From Petunia secreta (lineage: Eukaryota > Streptophyta > Magnoliopsida > Solanales > Solanaceae), in contig JARKIP010000048.1 in assembly GCA_029990175.1 (NCBI GenBank), forward strand, positions 22,654,001 through 22,718,000: a stretch of DNA of 64,000 nt, given 5' to 3'. Under the pieces are notes generated by a model that searched no databases, had not been told where the DNA came from, and was given only the letters and a program-made list of their open reading frames with translations. Positions 23,284 through 33,989 of this stretch are shown one piece after another. The stretch's first letter is position 1. Each line of letters opens with the position of its first letter. The translations under genes were made by a program, and so were the position numbers.

Positions 23284-26038
23284 ATGTCTCCAAAGGCTAA
23301 TAAAAACTTGAACATGGACACTACTGCTGATAGTTCTTCCGCGGCTACTCCTAGACCTAGGGCCGCTCAGGCCACTGCTGCAGAGATTATCCCCAAGAAG
23401 TGGGGTGAGTTGGAAAAAGACTGCAATGTCAAGGCTTTCAATAATCATGGAGATGTACGCTCATGGCCAGCGTACAGATTCAAGGCTGAGATCACATAGG
23501 AGATGATCCCACGAGCTAGAGTGGACTGCAATTGGGACGCGAGTGTTCCACTCTTGCCGGTATCTGAAGCGGAGAACATTACTTTGCATAGGGCTGGGTG
23601 GATGGCTATGTGCACCTACCCATTTACAGTTGGTTGCACGTTACCCCTACATCCTGTGCTCGAGAGGCTCTGTAGAGAGTACTTTCTCTTCCTGGGGCAA
23701 TTGAGCCCCAGTATGTATAGGATAGTAAAACTTATGGATTGGTTTGCGGAAGAAACCGATCAAATTATTTAGTATGAGCATTTTATTTCTCTGTATAGCA
23801 TACAAATCTTCAAGGATGATTTTGTCAACGCTAGGATGCGTGGGAGAAAGGGCTTGGTTCGCAGTTCAGAGGATACAAATGACCGAGGTTGGCTGCACCG
23901 GTACATTTTCGTGCGCACCTAGGCATTGTCCTTCAACTCCAAGACTTATCTCCCCAAGATCTGGAATAAGAGGCGTAAGTCCCCGAGTTTTCTTTTGGAA
24001 TTTTCATGCTTCTTCCTCTCTATTCACTCATTCCTTTGATTCTTCCTTACAGCTGCCAAGCTGCCCTACGACCAGCTCATATCGATTGATGAGCTGATGG
24101 CATGGGTTGAGGCCATTTTGAAGAAGTTCCCTGCTGAGTAGAGGGAATGGGCGTATTTTGCTACGCAAAAGGGTCTGACCGTCGGTAAGAACTTTTCACT
24201 GTTGTAGCTATTTCTTCTCTTCGTAGTTTTGCTGTATCTGACCGTTCCGCCTTTTGCAGGTCTGGGCACATAAGGAGACTTTTTCCTTGCCCCTTCCCCT
24301 CAGGCTGCACCGCCAGGACCTGCTATTGACCCTGAGGCCGAGGTCGCAGCTATAAGGGCTTCAGCGGAAGCACTGCGCAGGAGGGAAGGCAGTGAGGAGG
24401 TTCTGTCTAGTGGCATTAGTTCCTTGAAAAAGAAAAAAGAAAGGTCAAGGTGAGGGCGGAGCACGGAAAAAATCTGCTCGTAAGGCTTCCGTTGCTGCCG
24501 GGCAAACCTCAGCCGTTGGAGGTTCAACCCCACCTGATGCCAGTGTGCCCGAGCCTGAGAAGGAGAGCACCAAGGCTCCTGCTGAAGTCCCCGAGTCTGC
24601 ACGGGGAGAGGGTTTTGACAAGGAGGTAATCAATGTTTCAGATACTGAGACTGAAGCTTCTGAACCCCTTGTGAGAAAGCCCTTTCTTTAAAGTGACAAG
24701 AGGAAGGTTGAGGAGGAGTCTGCCCGTACTCCGGAGAGGAGTCCCCGAGTTGATGACGGGGTGAAGGCGGCTCCTTCTCGTGTAGATAAGGGGAAAAGGA
24801 AGGTTGGCAAAGAAGAAGAAGAAGGAGGAGGAGAAGAGATCCTCCAAGAGGGTGGCCAGGGTCCTCGTGTTTTTCATTTTGAGGACTTGGAGAACGTGGC
24901 CACTGAGGGGGCGGTGCCTGTCGGTCTACACGAATATGGCACAAGAGATCCTGGAGTGGAGGGTGATTCTGATACGTCAAAGACAAGGCTCACTCGACCA
25001 CCATTAGCGGTCAGACCGGGCTAAGGGACATTCGGGGCGTGCGCTACAAATTTGGTCCGAAATACCCCTCTGAGCAGGCTAGGGAGCCTAAATACTGCGA
25101 GAGGAAGTGCACTATAAAACTAGCCTCCGATGTCGACTTCGTGACCAGGCCGGGTAGTTTAGCCAAAGCAGTTTCATCGCTCATTGGTCCCCGAGAGGAG
25201 TGGACAATGAGGGAGATGAGTGACGAGGTGTTGGCTTTTGCTATCGCTGCTAACTCTGCCCGGGCAAGTGTTTTAATACTTTCTCGGGTCGAAGGTAGTT
25301 TTGAGTTCACATTTCTAACCTTATTTATTTTGCTTTTTCAGTCAAGTCTGATGGCTGATGAGTTGATGTTCCGTTCCAGGACAACAACCTCGATCAGGTA
25401 CTCGAACTGAAGAAAGAGCTGCTGGAGACTCTGAAGGAGAATAAGGCTCTGTCAGAGAAGTGTGGTTTCCTTGTGAGTGAAGTTAACCGATTGACTGAGA
25501 CCAACAACAAACGAGTTGAACGGATTAACAAACTCACTGAGGAGAAGGATCTTCTTTCTGAAGAGAAAGAAGGGTTCGCACGATCTGCTCGGAGCCTGGA
25601 GGCTCTGCTTGAAGAATGCAAATCTTTGCTGAACAAGGCGCTCGACGAGCGTAGATCTTTAGAGATGGACCTGCTGAGGGCTAGGGAAGAATATGCTAAA
25701 GCTCGAGCTGAACTGCAGGCAGCCAAAGATCAAGCTGCCCAGTCGATGAGTGCTCAGGGCGTATTATCCAAGGACTTGGCCAACATACGTGACCAGTTTG
25801 AAATCAAGGCGAAGCTTGCTGTACTCGAAGCCAAGCGAACATTGCTCGAGCAGGTCCACGCCGGTCAGATCAACATCGAGGACATGATGCTGAAAACAAG
25901 TGCGCTGTTCGCAAAGTGAGGCAAGTGCTGAACCTTTCTCCCGAAGAGTCTGAAGTAGATGAAGATGAAGATGATGATGAGAGCTCGGGTGCCGATGGAG
26001 CTAGTGCATCGGGTTCTGGTCGTAGTCCCCAAAATTAA
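23284..26038 (+). pseudogene. Antisense accessory gene of the Tat-type element (spliced, coiled-coil product)
   Basis: Runs opposite to gag-pol. Exon 1 (23284-23974) encodes an Ala/Pro/Thr-rich start, then a domain resembling the 'putative gypsy type transposon' family (Transposase_28). A GT-AG intron (23975-24052) and a second (24185-24259) restore the frame. A third likely acceptor is TTTGCTTTTTCAG near 25341. The middle is Lys/Glu/Pro-rich. The 25410-25910 part is a long heptad-rich coiled coil (ENKALSEKCGF to KRTLLEQVHAG), and the end is very acidic (EVDEDEDDDESSG). In-frame TAG codons at 23497, 23770, 23920 and 24138 and a frame change near 25917 disable it. Antisense extra ORFs are known in Tat-lineage elements; their function is unknown. 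Confidence 0.72.
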
Positions 26039-26781
26039 TGCCCCCCAAATTGATTAGGTTGTAGGTTTGTGTATCCGGCGAGAGACGGATGCTTGGCTGT
26101 GGATAGAGGTCTCTTAGGGACTTTCTGATCCTTGTTGGGCCGGTTTCATTGGCCTTGATCACTCAACAAAACTTCTGTCAGCCCCTTTCGGCATTTTATT
26201 GCTTTGTCAAGATAATGTATATATTTTCAGACCTTTTTAATTCAATGACTGTATATAGCCTGAATCTTGATCTTATGTTTGGATGTGTTGTGGCCTTCGT
26301 GCCTTTTGTCTAAGAGCTTTTTAGAAGTTTGAACTTTGCTAAGTTCTGGTCTTCAAAAGTCTGTCCAGATGTTTTAGCTTAGCCTTTCCTAAGGAAGAGG
26401 TCATAAGTTGTGAATGATCTGCGCAGATATTTCATTCTGACCGAGTCGTGGTCGATAGGTTCTGGCCGAATCGTTGGCCTTGCGAACAACTTTTCTTATC
26501 GCCTTGATAGTCGAAAGTTGACGCAGGAAATCTGTAGTTTAATTCTGGCCGAGTCGCTGGCCTCGTGAACGACTTCTCTTATTTTCGTGGAAGCTTGTCA
26601 CATAAAAAGTTTTAAAAACTCGCCTTTTTACAAGGTCTTTTGCCTTAATGAAGGTCTTATCTGGCCTACAGGGGCCTCTCACCACCCTCCTTGTTTTTAT
26701 GTTGAAACACGAGAAGTTGTAACATAAAAAGAGTTAAGGCTGGTCGTAGATAAAAGAACACATATAACCAAACGAGGAGTG
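26039..26781. other. Non-coding region between antisense gene and tRNA-like sequence
   Basis: Probably the 3' untranslated part of the antisense gene. It contains two copies of a roughly 44-bp motif starting TTCTGGCCGA at 26459 and 26542. No ORF of note. Confidence 0.5.
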
Positions 26782-26855
26782 TGTCCGTTGTGGGATTCGA
26801 ACCCACAGCCGTGAAGTTGAAGAACTTCGAGCTCTCCCAGTTGAGCTAAATGGAT
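26782..26855 (-). tRNA. tRNA-Lys(CTT)-like sequence, probably a pseudogene
   Basis: The minus strand holds a near-complete tRNA layout of 74 nt. D arm TAGCTCAACTGGGAGAGC is also the A box. The anticodon loop TTCTTCA has CTT at the anticodon position. The T arm GTGGG-TTCGAAT-CCCAC is also the B box, and acceptor 3' strand AACGGAC is followed by A. The 5' acceptor strand is ATCCATT where GTCCGTT would pair, so two G-to-A changes break it, and the anticodon stem pairs poorly. Alignment by eye to plant tRNA-Lys(CTT) fits best. It sits inside the retroelement between the antisense gene and the integrase end. Confidence 0.6.
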
Positions 26856-26960
26856 CTGGCCTTGTTCAGGCTGTTAGTACCATTTAGAAGAAGTATAATA
26901 AAAGTAGGAATTGTCACAAAAGTAAAAGGTAGGAAGAGAATAACTGACCGTTTTACCATT

Positions 26961-29900
26961 TCAGAAGTGATACCTTTTGAGGTGAATCACATTCCAATTG
27001 TTTGGGACTATTGAGCCATCTGGTCGTGCTAAGCGGTAAGATCCCTTGCCGACTGATGCGACTACCTTGTGGGGGCCTTCCCAATTGGGGCCTAGTTTTC
27101 CCGAATTTGCCTCTTGTGTGTTCTGAGACACTTTTCTTAATATAAAATCTCCAACTTGGAAGCTCCGTACGCGCAGTCCCCGATTGTAATATTGCTCAAC
27201 TCATTCCTTCTGGGCGACTACTCGTACAAGTGGCAGCTCCCTTCGTTCTTCGAGGAAATCTAATTCTTCGGAGAGATTAATCGAATTGGATTCCTCGGTG
27301 GCGTGTGTATACCGCAGGCTTGGTTCTCTAATTTCGACTGGAATTAGAGCGTCTGCGCCGTATACCAATGAGTAAGGTGTATCTCCTGTACTCATCTTTA
27401 TTATCATGCGATAAGCCCATAGTACACCGGGCAGCTCTTCTACCCAACACCCTTTGGCCTGCTCAAGGCGCTTCTTGAGAGATTCAACGATTATTTTGTT
27501 CGTTGATTCCGCTTGTCCATTGGCAACCGGGTGGTATGGAGAAGAAATAATCCTTTTGATGTGTAAGTCGTCGAGAAACCTGGTCACTTTCTGGCCGATG
27601 AATTGCGGGCCGTTATCCATGACTATTTCCTTAGGTGCTCCAAAGCATCACACGACATATCGCCAGAGGAAGTCAATTACCTCTGTTTGTCGTATCTTTG
27701 TATATGCTGCCGCTTCGACCCATTTGGTGAAGTAATCGGTGATGATTAACAAGAAACGTACTCCTCTTGGCGTAGCGGGGAGAGGACCAACTATGTCCAT
27801 TCCCCATTTCAAGAATGGCCACGGGGAGATTATGGAGTGAAGCGGTTCTGCTGGTTGATGGAGAAGGTGCACAAACCTCTGACATTTATCACATTTCTTG
27901 ACGAAATCATTTGTGTCCTTCTACATCTTACTCACGGGCCTAAATGACGAGCAAACACTCAAACGTGAGAGCAAGGGATCACCCAACGAATGGACGAGCT
28001 CAAAGGGGGGAGGGAGGCAAGAACCATGCTTTACTTCTCAAGTTTTGAATTTTATGAGCCCTTCGATTGTATCCCATAAGAAAATCTCTCTGATAAACAT
28101 CTTGTCGATGATTCGATTATATTATTTAGAATCTTTGTGTGCGATTTTCGCCTGGCTTCTTTGCGTAAAGAACCTAACTCATCTGAAGTTAAGCCTTATT
28201 TACAAAATAAGAACCCGGTCGATCGGAGTACCCTTCCTATCCCAATAATACCCTGCGCGGATCAATTTGCGCTCCAATGCTTTGCCCCCGAAATGATTAC
28301 CACAACAGCCTCGTGGACCTCTCACATCACATAGTTGATTTGGTTTGGTCCTAGGCATTTCGCAAGGGGTCCTGCGAGCATTTTGCGATAAAGATCGCCG
28401 TTGATGATCGTATACCGAGCAGCTTTTATTCTGAGTTTGCGAGCGACTTTCGCGTCAACGGGCAGAGTTCCATGAAGAATATATTTTGTAATCTCATTTC
28501 GCCAATCCCATGTTGCGTTTATAGCATTAACTTCGACTTTTCTCGATCTATGGTCGTGCAAAGGAGTTGAACGACAGCCGTGGAGCTGGCCGCCCCAACC
28601 TCTGCTACTGACCCTAAGTTTGCCAGGGCGTCTGCTTCATGGTTTTATTCTCGTGGAATTTGGAGTGCTTCCCATTCGTCAAACTGGGCCAGAAGTTCTT
28701 TCACACGGGCAAGGTACACTTGCATTCTGGATTCTCGTGCAATGAAACCTCCGGTCACCTGGTTGACTATCAGTTGAGAGTCACTCTTAAGTTTGATAAT
28801 GTTTGCTCCATAGCTTCGGGCTAATTCCAATCCAGCAATTACGGCCTCATATTCGGCCTCATTGTTAGTAATAAACGGGAACTTGATGGCCCGCCTGACG
28901 GTCTCTCCGGATGGGGTGATAAGAACCAGTCCAAGACCGGACCCTTTGACGCTCGAGGAGCCATCAGTGAATAGGGTCCATGCACCAGGGGCCTGCCCAG
29001 CATATAGAATGGCATCCTTTTCTGCCTCAGGATATATATTAGCGCTAAAATCTGCTACGAAGTCTGCTAGGACTTGTGATATTATTGCTACTCTAGTCTG
29101 GTAGGTAATATCGAATTCACTTAATTCTATAACCCATTTAACTAACCTCCCCGAGAATTTGGGTTTATGCAAAACATTTCGCTAAGGAAAGGTCGTCACT
29201 ACAGCTATTGAATGACCTTGAAAATAAGGACGTAGCTTACGGGCAACAGTTACTAGTGCTAAAGCCAACTTTTCTAGGGGTTGGTAACGTGTTTCCGCAT
29301 CAATTAGAGCTTTGCTAATGTAATAAATGGGAAGTTGCTTACCTTTTTCTTCTCGAACCAAGGCTGCGCTTACCGAAGACTCTGAGACTGCCAGGTAGAT
29401 CAACAACTGCTCCCCGTGTTGAGGTGTAGAGAGTAGTGGTGGGTTGGACAAATATTTCTTCAGATCCCTCAACGCTTGTTGACATTCGGGGGTCCAGTCG
29501 AATTCCTTGTTCTACTTCAGGACATCGAAGAATCTCTTGCACCGGTCAGATGAGCGGGATATAAACCTGCGCAAGGCTGCCACCCTTCCGGTTAGTTTCA
29601 TGACGTCCTTCCGGTTGTGGAGTGCATCTGGAATTGACTCAATCGCCTTGATTTGAGCGGGATTGACTTCAATTCCTCGTTGAGAGACGATGAAGCCTAG
29701 GAATTTTCCTGAACCTATTCCGAATGTGCACTTCTCTGGATTAAGCTTCATGTTGTATTGGTCGAGTATTCGGAAGGCTTCCTTCAAGTGTGCCAGATGA
29801 TCTTCTGCTCATTTTGACTTGATCAGCATGTCATCGATGTACACCTCCATGGTCTTCCCAATTTGATCGTGGAACATAAGATTGACCAATCGCTGATACG

Positions 29901-31293
29901 TTGCACCTGCATTTTTTAATCCAAATGGCATGACTTTATAGCAATACGTACCTCTGCACGTTATGAATGATGTTTTCTCCTGATCGCTAAGATCCATCAA
30001 TATCGGATTGTACCCTGAATATGCATCAAGGAAGGTGAGCACCCCGTGCCCTGCGGTTGCATCGATCATCTGATCTATCCGGGGAAGAGGATATGAATCC
30101 TTCGGACAGGCTTTGTTTAAATCAGTGAAGTCAATGCAAACTCGCCACTTCCCATTTTTCTTGGCCACAACGACTACGTTGGCCAACCAGTCTGGATACT
30201 TCACTTCGCATACGGATCCAATCTTCAGAAGTCGATCAACCTCATTGTTTATGATTTGATTCCGAAAAGCTCCCTGTTGGCGCTTCTTCTGCTTCACTGG
30301 AGGGTGGTACGGGTCGACATTCAGCTTGTGAGATATAATTTCCAGAGAACTACCTATCATGTCTGCATATGACCAGGCGAACGTCGTATGCCGCTCCTTG
30401 AGGAATTGAAGGATGTCTCCTCGTAGACGTTCATTTAACTCTGTCCCCAAGTAGACCTTCCATTCCGGCATGTCCACGAATAGTTCCTCCGGTTCTAAAG
30501 CTTCCACGGTTGGTGTGTAACTTTCCCGTGCCTCTAGCTTTGTTATGAACTCCGGGACCTCATACTCTGATTCTCCATTTGCCACGTCAGATCCCGATTG
30601 CTGTAATTAATATTTGCTTTCTTCGGGCAGCTTGAGGGCCACCGAATAGCAATCTCGAGTAGAGCGTTGCTCTCCTCGTACCTCACGTACTCCCCATTCC
30701 GATGGGAATTTCAGTACCTGATTATATATGGAGGGAACAGCCTGCATATCATGGATCCATGATCTTCCAAGGATAATATTATAGGCCATGTCTCCGTTGA
30801 TAACATAGAACACCGTTTCCTTTGCCACCCCCTCGACAAGAGTTGTGAGAGTGATCTTGCCAAAGGTCTTCTCGCTTGAGTTGTTGAAGCCGGAGAGAAC
30901 TCGTGATACTGGCACGATCTTCTCCATTAGCAGCATCTCCTTGACGACCCATGACTGAATGATGTTCGCAGAGCTGCCCGCATCAACGAGCACTCTTTTG
31001 ATATCATACTCGGCCACGCACAACGTTATGACTAGTGCGTCAACATACGGGAACTGCAAGCCTTCCGTGTCCGAATCATCAAATGTTATTGTTTCTTCTG
31101 GCCGTGGACGCTTGGTCTTTGTAATAGAGACCTTTGCGTACTTCTTCGCCGTGAAAACAACTGAGTCAACTTCAATTCCGCCCGAGAAAATGTTGACTGT
31201 CATCTTTGGGGAAGATGCCCTTGGAGGGCCAGATTTGTTCTGTTGAGCTCTCGCATGAGTTTGCTTTCCCTTCTCGGTTAGAAGCTCATTCAA
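26961..31293 (-). pseudogene. Tat-type pol (protease, RT, RNase H, integrase), broken
   Basis: Minus strand. Protease with VLVDAGSSANII; reverse transcriptase with FLDAYSGYNPI, MPFGLKNAGATYQ and catalytic YIDDM; RNase H with LFTDGSSSVKGSG and NNEAEYEA; integrase with the zinc part (NHFGGKALERK ... KKCDKCQRF), GMDIVGPLP, MDNGPQF and the C-terminal GPNWEGPHKV fold, ending KRYHF at 26961. In-frame stops at 30607, 29809, 29512, 29182, 28645, 27648 and 27201 mostly fit C-to-T changes at CAA, CAG or CGA codons. A frame change near 28560 and a 0.3 kb foreign insert inside the integrase zinc domain complete the damage. Confidence 0.9.
27921..28235. other. Foreign insert of about 0.3 kb in integrase
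   Basis: Integrase coding stops at AGYYWDR on one side and resumes at TNDFVKKCDKC on the other. The intervening 0.3 kb has no retroelement meaning in any frame. Both junctions contain CCTTC, a possible micro-homology. The sequence (AAAGGGGGGAGGGAGG; GGTCGATCGGAGTACCC) has a composition unlike its surroundings and is reminiscent of plant mitochondrial DNA, but I cannot name a source gene. No duplication of target bases is evident. Confidence 0.55.
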
Positions 31294-31299
31294 AAACCC

Positions 31300-32828
31300 C
31301 TATTTCAATAGATGCGCGACCTCGTACCTTAAGGCCTTGCAATCTTCAGTGGTGTGACCGTGGTCGCGATGAAATTCGCACCATAGGTCCTGGTTCTTCT
31401 TACCTGGATCGGTTTTCATGTCCTTCGGCCACTTGACCTTGTCGCCCATATCTTTGAGCGCTCCAATCACTTCAGTCATCTCTACGTTGAAGTTTGGAAG
31501 ACTTGGGGCTCCACGAGTGCTTGATTCTGAATCGTCTCCCCGTGATAGCCCTTTGTTGTCGCGGCTGTGTCCTTTGGAGTTGTTGCGCGACTGATCAGGA
31601 TACGGTTCATAACGCACATCTGACTTTTCCGACTCCATTTTTCTGCCGGAGCCACCGCTTCGTGATTGGTTCCTTCCTCGGGCACTGGTTCCTATCAGCT
31701 TGTCTTCATCAATGCGTACCTTGAAATTGTAGCGATTGTAGACATCTGACCAGTCGGCTGCTGGGAATTCACGAAGAGATTCGTATAGCCTGCGCGTAGC
31801 CTCTGAGCTCTTGACATCCAAGTTGTTTGTGAATGCAATGGCCGTCCATCTGTCCGGTACCTTGGGCAACAGCATGCGCTCCCGCTGAAAACGGTCCACG
31901 TATCTTCGGAGAGACTCGCCGGGTTTTTGCTTGATCTCGAAGATGTCCTCTACGTGAGTTTCCGTCTTCTGGGAGCCTGTGTGGGCTTTCACGAACAGTT
32001 CGACCATCTCTTCGAAGGACCCAATGGAGTTCGGTGGCAACATTGAGTACCATCGTAGAGCTCCATCTGCTAGGGTCTCCATGAATTTCTTCAATTGGAC
32101 TGATTCGATCTCCTCGTCGGTGAGATCACTTGCCTTTATAAAATTGCTAAACATCATGAGATGATAATTAGGGTCAGAAGTCCCACGATATCTCGGAATG
32201 TTTGGCATTTTAAACGTTTTTGGTATCGCCTTCAGAGCCGCTTCTTTCTTCCAAGGCCTTTGCGAGTAGCGTTGAACCTCAATTTTCTTCAAAGTGGGCG
32301 GAGCGCCTGGTATCTGATCGATTCTCTCATGGAGAGACTTTTGAAGCGTTTCTTGACTCTCTTTGAATTGCTTGGCGAGTGCCTCCGTTCTGATTTCGGT
32401 TTGCTTGGGTCGTCGGATCCATGGGTTCTCCGTTGTTGGCCGCATTTCGTTCTCCACCTTGCCTTGAAGTGTGTGAAGAAAGAACATCTCGACCTTGGGC
32501 TGCAGGATCAGTCCTCGTAACCGGAGGGATTTGTCCTCGAAGAGAGTTGATCGCCTCATTGATTCCTCTGTTGACCTCCGTCTGTTGCTGCATAAATTCA
32601 AAGATTGTCTCTTGGAGATTCCTTTGGTCAGGGGAGAGACTCTTATGGTCATCTTCTAGGAAGGGTTACGCTTGGAGACTGTCCACGCCTGTGCCGTGGT
32701 CTTCTGGGTCCTTGGAGAGAATGTTCTTGCCCGTCAGATGAATAGTCTGGAGAGTAATTAGGACTGGCCTGAGGGGCACGTTCTTGACCATTGTCCGCCA
32801 CAGTCCGTTGTGAATCGTTTTTTGCCAT
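31300..32828 (-). pseudogene. Tat-type gag, broken
   Basis: The ATG at 32826-32828 (MAKNDSQRTVADNGQER) lies about 85 bp inside the primer-binding site. An acidic and Arg-rich N-terminus leads, after a frame change near 32650, into a Retrotrans_gag domain (YRGTSDPNYHLMMFSNFIKA, WYSMLPPNSIGSFEEMVELF, KPGESLRRYVDRFQRERM). A C-terminal zinc knuckle of the CEFHRDHGHTTEDC type follows. A TAG at 31300-31302 (likely from CAG) separates it from the protease in the same frame. The gag protein forms the cytoplasmic virus-like particle in which the RNA is reverse transcribed; this copy cannot make it. Confidence 0.88.
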
Positions 32829-32910
32829 GTTAGTTGCAAACAAAGGATCGACAGAAAAGAATACAATGCAGGAAAAAGACAAACTATTAACCTATAGAGG
32901 CTATTGATCG

Positions 32911-32930
32911 GCTCCCACTGTGGTCGCCAA
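32911..32930 (-). other. Primer-binding site of the Tat-type element
   Basis: Minus strand TTGGCGACCACAGTGGGAGC, 2 nt inside the 5' LTR. The TGGCGAC start is the form seen in Tat/Ogre-type elements. Confidence 0.75.
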
Positions 32931-32932
32931 AT

Positions 32933-33629
32933 TGTTTAACCTAGATCCGATTTTATGCCAATTAACAATTAAATTTGTATTTGTGGAGTCACGATCAATA
33001 GTTTAGATTAAGAGTTAGCCAAATAAAATACGGAATTGCGCTAATTACTAGATTATAAATGTATGCACGATTTCTAATGATGATAATTGACGATATGGAA
33101 ATAATAAGAGATAATAAAAAATAAATAAGATTAAAGCGTGAATAAAATAGATAGAAGGAACCGTGTCGGATCACTTGATCCTGGTGAGGATTCCTTGTTA
33201 CTGATTATCCTTGAAGGCTTGAGAGCCAAGTATCCAGCGAATATAAATGATGAACAGTATTGAGCAAGAGTAAAAGAGAGTACTCTTATTGATATTGTAG
33301 GCAGACGATAGAATAAATAATGTCTGTTACAATGATTCAGAACGAGTGCTATTTATAGATTTGATAGGCATCCATTGGGTTTGTAACTACTGGGTATGTA
33401 TCCGTTGGATACATAACCGCTGGATGTGTAAGCAATCGCGTACGATCAGGTAACTGCTCATTCAAATCGCGCTGATTTGGAAAGCGTTACGTTACTGCTC
33501 TGGGCCTGCTCGTGGTAACCGCCTGGCCAGTCATCTGTCTGTTAGATATCTATCTGGGGAAACCTCTGCCCGTACCACGTGGCAGACACCTGTCACCTTT
33601 TTGAGTGACGTTGATTTTTATCCAATTCA
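32933..33629 (-). repeat. 5' LTR of the Tat-type element
   Basis: 697 bp, collinear with 21992-22708 except for a loss of about 30 bp in the repeat cluster and scattered substitutions. Confidence 0.88.
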
Positions 33630-33877
33630 AAATAATCCAAAATGCTTATTCTTACTTTATTATCGTTGTTCATTTCATCTTGCCATATTTTTCATTAGTT
33701 TGCGACTTTGATACGAACAATAGCTTATTAATCCAAAACAAATTCGATTAACAACCTCCACCTCTCACAAGGTATTAATTGAGGAAATGCAATTGGATAG
33801 TCACGATTAGACAAAGTAGGCATTAATTAGAAGGAAATGCAAAATGACATCTCATCATGAGATGTTTGCAAAAGTGA
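33630..33877. other. Flank of the Tat-type element
   Basis: AT-rich; the first part is presumably the continuation of the LTR-like unit cut at 21991. No gene. Confidence 0.4.
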
Positions 33878-33989
33878 ACATAACAATGGCATTTTATTTT
33901 AACACTGCACTTTACTTTTGTCGCGTCGGGCTGTGTACCCTGCGAACAAAAGTAAAGTGCAGTGTTAAAATAAAATGCCATTGTTATGT
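33878..33989. repeat. 112-nt near-perfect hairpin
   Basis: Arms 33878-33921 and 33946-33989 are exact reverse complements over 44 bp (outer end ACATAACAATGGC, inner end TTACTTTTGT). The 24-nt loop can pair further (CGC with GCG, GGG with CCC), leaving CTGTGTA as the apical loop. Transcribed from either strand it would fold into an almost perfect stem. No ORF or target duplication is evident. Confidence 0.95.

Larger units (their letters stand above)
21992..33629 (-). mobile_element. Ty3/gypsy retrotransposon, Tat-type, 11.6 kb
   Basis: LTRs of about 700 bp flank gag and pol on the minus strand and an antisense gene on the plus strand between pol and the 3' LTR. The primer-binding site (TTTGGCGACCACAGTGGGAG) is of the TGGCGAC type used by Tat/Ogre relatives rather than initiator tRNA-Met. 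Pol order is protease, RT, RNase H, integrase (gypsy order). LTRs differ by very roughly 5% plus indels, so the element is older than the copia elements. Flanks AAAAC and AAATA do not give a clean target duplication. It is inserted in an LTR-like repeat. Confidence 0.9.

Noticed and set aside
27898..28248. 116-codon plus-strand ORF as a gene
   Set aside because: It lies wholly within the foreign insert in integrase, has no recognisable domain, and its frame is probably chance.
21992..33629. Perfect target duplication for the Tat-type element
   Set aside because: Flanks AAAAC and AAATA agree only partly; I cannot claim a clean 5-bp duplication.
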